Of a stretch of 64,000 nucleotides of DNA, positions 62,419-64,000 are shown in pieces. Origin of the DNA: Prevotella sp. (lineage in GTDB: Bacteria; Bacteroidota; Bacteroidia; Bacteroidales; Bacteroidaceae); NCBI GenBank assembly GCA_015060535.1, contig SUYH01000013.1, positions 1 to 64,000 of the forward strand, given 5' to 3'. A program made the position numbers and the translations under genes. Each line of letters begins with the position of its first letter. Within the stretch, counting starts at the first letter, position 1. Under the pieces are notes generated by a model, which was given only the letters and a program-made list of their open reading frames with translations, was not told the origin of the DNA and did not search any database.

Positions 62419-64000
62419 ATGCAGGATATTAGGAATATTGCGATTATCGCACACGTAGACCACGGCAAGACGACGCTCGTGGACAAGATGATGCTAGCAG
62501 GAAATCTGTTCCGTGAGGGCCAGAACCTGTCGAGCCAGGTATTGGATGCTAACGACCTGGAGCGCGAACGAGGCATCACAATTCTTTCGAAGAATGTTAG
62601 TATCAATTGGAAAGGTGTGAAGATTAACATCATAGACACTCCGGGACACTCCGACTTCGGAGGCGAGGTGGAGCGCGTATTGAACATGGCCGACGGCTGT
62701 CTGTTGCTGGTGGATGCCTTTGAGGGTCCGATGCCCCAGACACGCTTTGTGCTGCAGAAGGCCTTGCAAATCGGACTGAAGCCCATTGTGGTGGTGAACA
62801 AGGTGGATAAGCCTAACTGCCGTCCCGAGGAGGTGTACGAGATGGTGTTCGACCTGATGTTCTCGCTCAACGCGACGGAAGACCAATTGGACTTCCCCGT
62901 CGTCTATGGCTCAGCCAAGAACGGTTGGATGGGTGAGGACTACAATAAGCCCACCACAGATATTACCTATCTGCTGGACAAGATCATCGAGGTGATACCT
63001 GCTCCAAAGCAGATTGAGGGAACCCCGCAGATGCTCATCACCTCGCTCGACTATTCGAGCTATACAGGCCGTATCGCTGTAGGACGCGTGCATCGCGGAC
63101 AGCTGAAAGATGGCCAGCAGGTGACCATCGCCCACCGCGACGGTTCGATGGAAAAGACGAAGATCAAGGAATTGCATACCTTCGACGGTATGGGCCATCA
63201 GCGTACCGACAGCGTAGACTGTGGTGACATCTGTGCCGTCATCGGACTGGAGAAGTTTGAGATAGGTGACACACTCTGTGATATCGAGAATCCAGAACCG
63301 CTGCCACCTATTGCTATCGACGAGCCCACGATGTCGATGCTCTTCCAGATCAACGACTCGCCATTCTTCGGCAAGGAGGGTAAGTTCGTGACCTCGCGCC
63401 ACATCAACGACCGACTGGAGAAAGAGCTGGAGAAGAACCTGGCTCTGCACGTCGAACAGTTTGAGGACTCCACCGACAAGTGGATTGTATCGGGACGTGG
63501 CGTACTGCACTTGAGTGTGCTCATCGAGACCATGCGTCGTGAGGGCTACGAGCTACAGGTAGGTCAGCCGCAGGTGATCTACAAGGAGATAGACGGCCAG
63601 AAGTGTGAGCCTATCGAGGAGCTGACTATTAACGTGCCCGAGGAGTTTGCCTCGAAGATGATTGATATGGTAACTCGCCGTAAGGGTGAGATGACATCAA
63701 TGGAAAGCCAGGGCGAGCGAACCAATATCGAGTTCGATATCCCCTCACGCGGCATCATCGGTCTGCGCACCAACGTGCTGACTGCCTCGCAGGGTGAGGC
63801 CATCATGGCTCACCGCTTCAAGGAGTATCAGCCCTATAAGGGTGAGATAGAACGTCGTGTGAACGGTTCGATGATAGCCCTCGAAACAGGCAATGCCTTT
63901 GCATACGCTATTGACAAGTTGCAGGATCGTGGTAAGTTCTTCATCGACCCAGGTGAGGACGTCTATATGGGACAGGTGGTTGGCGAGCATGTGCACGACA
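62419..64000 (+). CDS. typA: TypA/BipA ribosome-associated GTPase, cut by window end
   Basis: The first 527 residues (of about 600) are present. The GTPase motifs are G1 AHVDHGKTT, G2 ERGITI, G3 DTPGHSDFGG, G4 NKVDKP and G5 SAKNG. Domain II and the EF-G-like domains follow. BipA works on ribosome assembly and translation under stress or cold. It is not listed as a complete gene because its 3' end is beyond 64000. ATG 62419 is chosen because MQDIRNIAIIAHVDHGKTT is the standard start. Confidence 0.97.
   Translation, partial: MQDIRNIAIIAHVDHGKTTLVDKMMLAGNLFREGQNLSSQVLDANDLERERGITILSKNVSINWKGVKINIIDTPGHSDFGGEVERVLNMADGCLLLVDAFEGPMPQTRFVLQKALQIGLKPIVVVNKVDKPNCRPEEVYEMVFDLMFSLNATEDQLDFPVVYGSAKNGWMGEDYNKPTTDITYLLDKIIEVIPAPKQIEGTPQMLITSLDYSSYTGRIAVGRVHRGQLKDGQQVTIAHRDGSMEKTKIKELHTFDGMGHQRTDSVDCGDICAVIGLEKFEIGDTLCDIENPEPLPPIAIDEPTMSMLFQINDSPFFGKEGKFVTSRHINDRLEKELEKNLALHVEQFEDSTDKWIVSGRGVLHLSVLIETMRREGYELQVGQPQVIYKEIDGQKCEPIEELTINVPEEFASKMIDMVTRRKGEMTSMESQGERTNIEFDIPSRGIIGLRTNVLTASQGEAIMAHRFKEYQPYKGEIERRVNGSMIALETGNAFAYAIDKLQDRGKFFIDPGEDVYMGQVVGEHVHD

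Noticed and set aside
1..64000. tRNA or rRNA genes
   Set aside because: No cloverleaf-like sequence with a TTCRANNC segment and no rRNA segment was seen by reading; a tRNA search program was not available.

Overview
The window looks like a chromosomal segment of a Bacteroidota member, most probably a Prevotella-type gut or rumen anaerobe (Prevotella/Segatella/Xylanibacter group). Three things point there: a SusC/SusD starch locus, repeated TAnnTTTG -7 promoter elements with few Shine-Dalgarno sites, and family-specific genes (DUF4248, smalltalk peptide, four-helix-bundle suffix protein, DUF1599, DUF3098, BT_3928-like protein). The genus is an inference; no rRNA or other typing marker is present.

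Layout. 0.2-4.0 kb: an ECF sigma factor, a membrane protein with a DUF4974 end but no visible FecR domain, and an STN-bearing TonB-type receptor, together a likely cell-surface signalling set. 4.1-13.8 kb: a starch utilization locus (DUF6377 regulator, SusC, SusD, SusE-like binding lipoprotein, GH13 alpha-amylase lipoprotein). 13.8-19.8 kb: an accessory island with a RelE-type toxin-antitoxin pair, a long self-complementary leader RNA before an unknown 182-residue protein, a VapE-type helicase, a DUF4248 protein, a four-helix-bundle/C4-zinc protein, an HU-like protein, a smalltalk peptide and an amidase. 19.8-25.1 kb: housekeeping genes on the minus strand (M23 peptidase, recG, ispD, DJ-1, pdxJ), then nadK. 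26.2-34.9 kb: a GntR-controlled ABC cluster followed by a MacB-like ABC efflux system with adaptor and TolC. 35-44 kb: ROK kinase, folE, SPOR protein, a BT_3928-like membrane protein fused in frame to triosephosphate isomerase, DUF1599, a PAP2/beta-barrel protein, CCA nucleotidyltransferase and a short sigma-70 factor. 44.3-51 kb: an RND efflux operon and an LpxA-type acyltransferase, then a radical SAM gene. 51.9-56.1 kb: ftsX, DUF3098, uppP, truB, queA, folK. 56.1-59.3 kb: a GH28 pectinase, a small beta-barrel protein and an unknown secreted protein. 59.3-60.5 kb: a scar of gene fragments. 60.6-64.0 kb: a uracil/xanthine permease, rpsO and the start of typA.

The most interesting signals are in the accessory island and in the scar 40 kb away. 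The scar is a collinear, mostly deleted copy of the island: toxin 3' end, probable VapE 3' end, start of DUF4248, HU leader, start of amidase. Within otherwise diverged sequence, 174 bp are identical in both copies. That segment begins just upstream of a promoter-like -7 element and ends in a sequence complementary to its own 5' end, so it may encode a structured RNA. A second, larger nested hairpin (about 150 nt) lies in the leader of the unknown protein at 15.2 kb. Other observations are the membrane-protein/TIM fusion, a 9-bp CTAG repeat that appears once between genes and once inside a coding region, an 8-bp repeat flanking one gene of the island, and a textbook operator for the GntR regulator.
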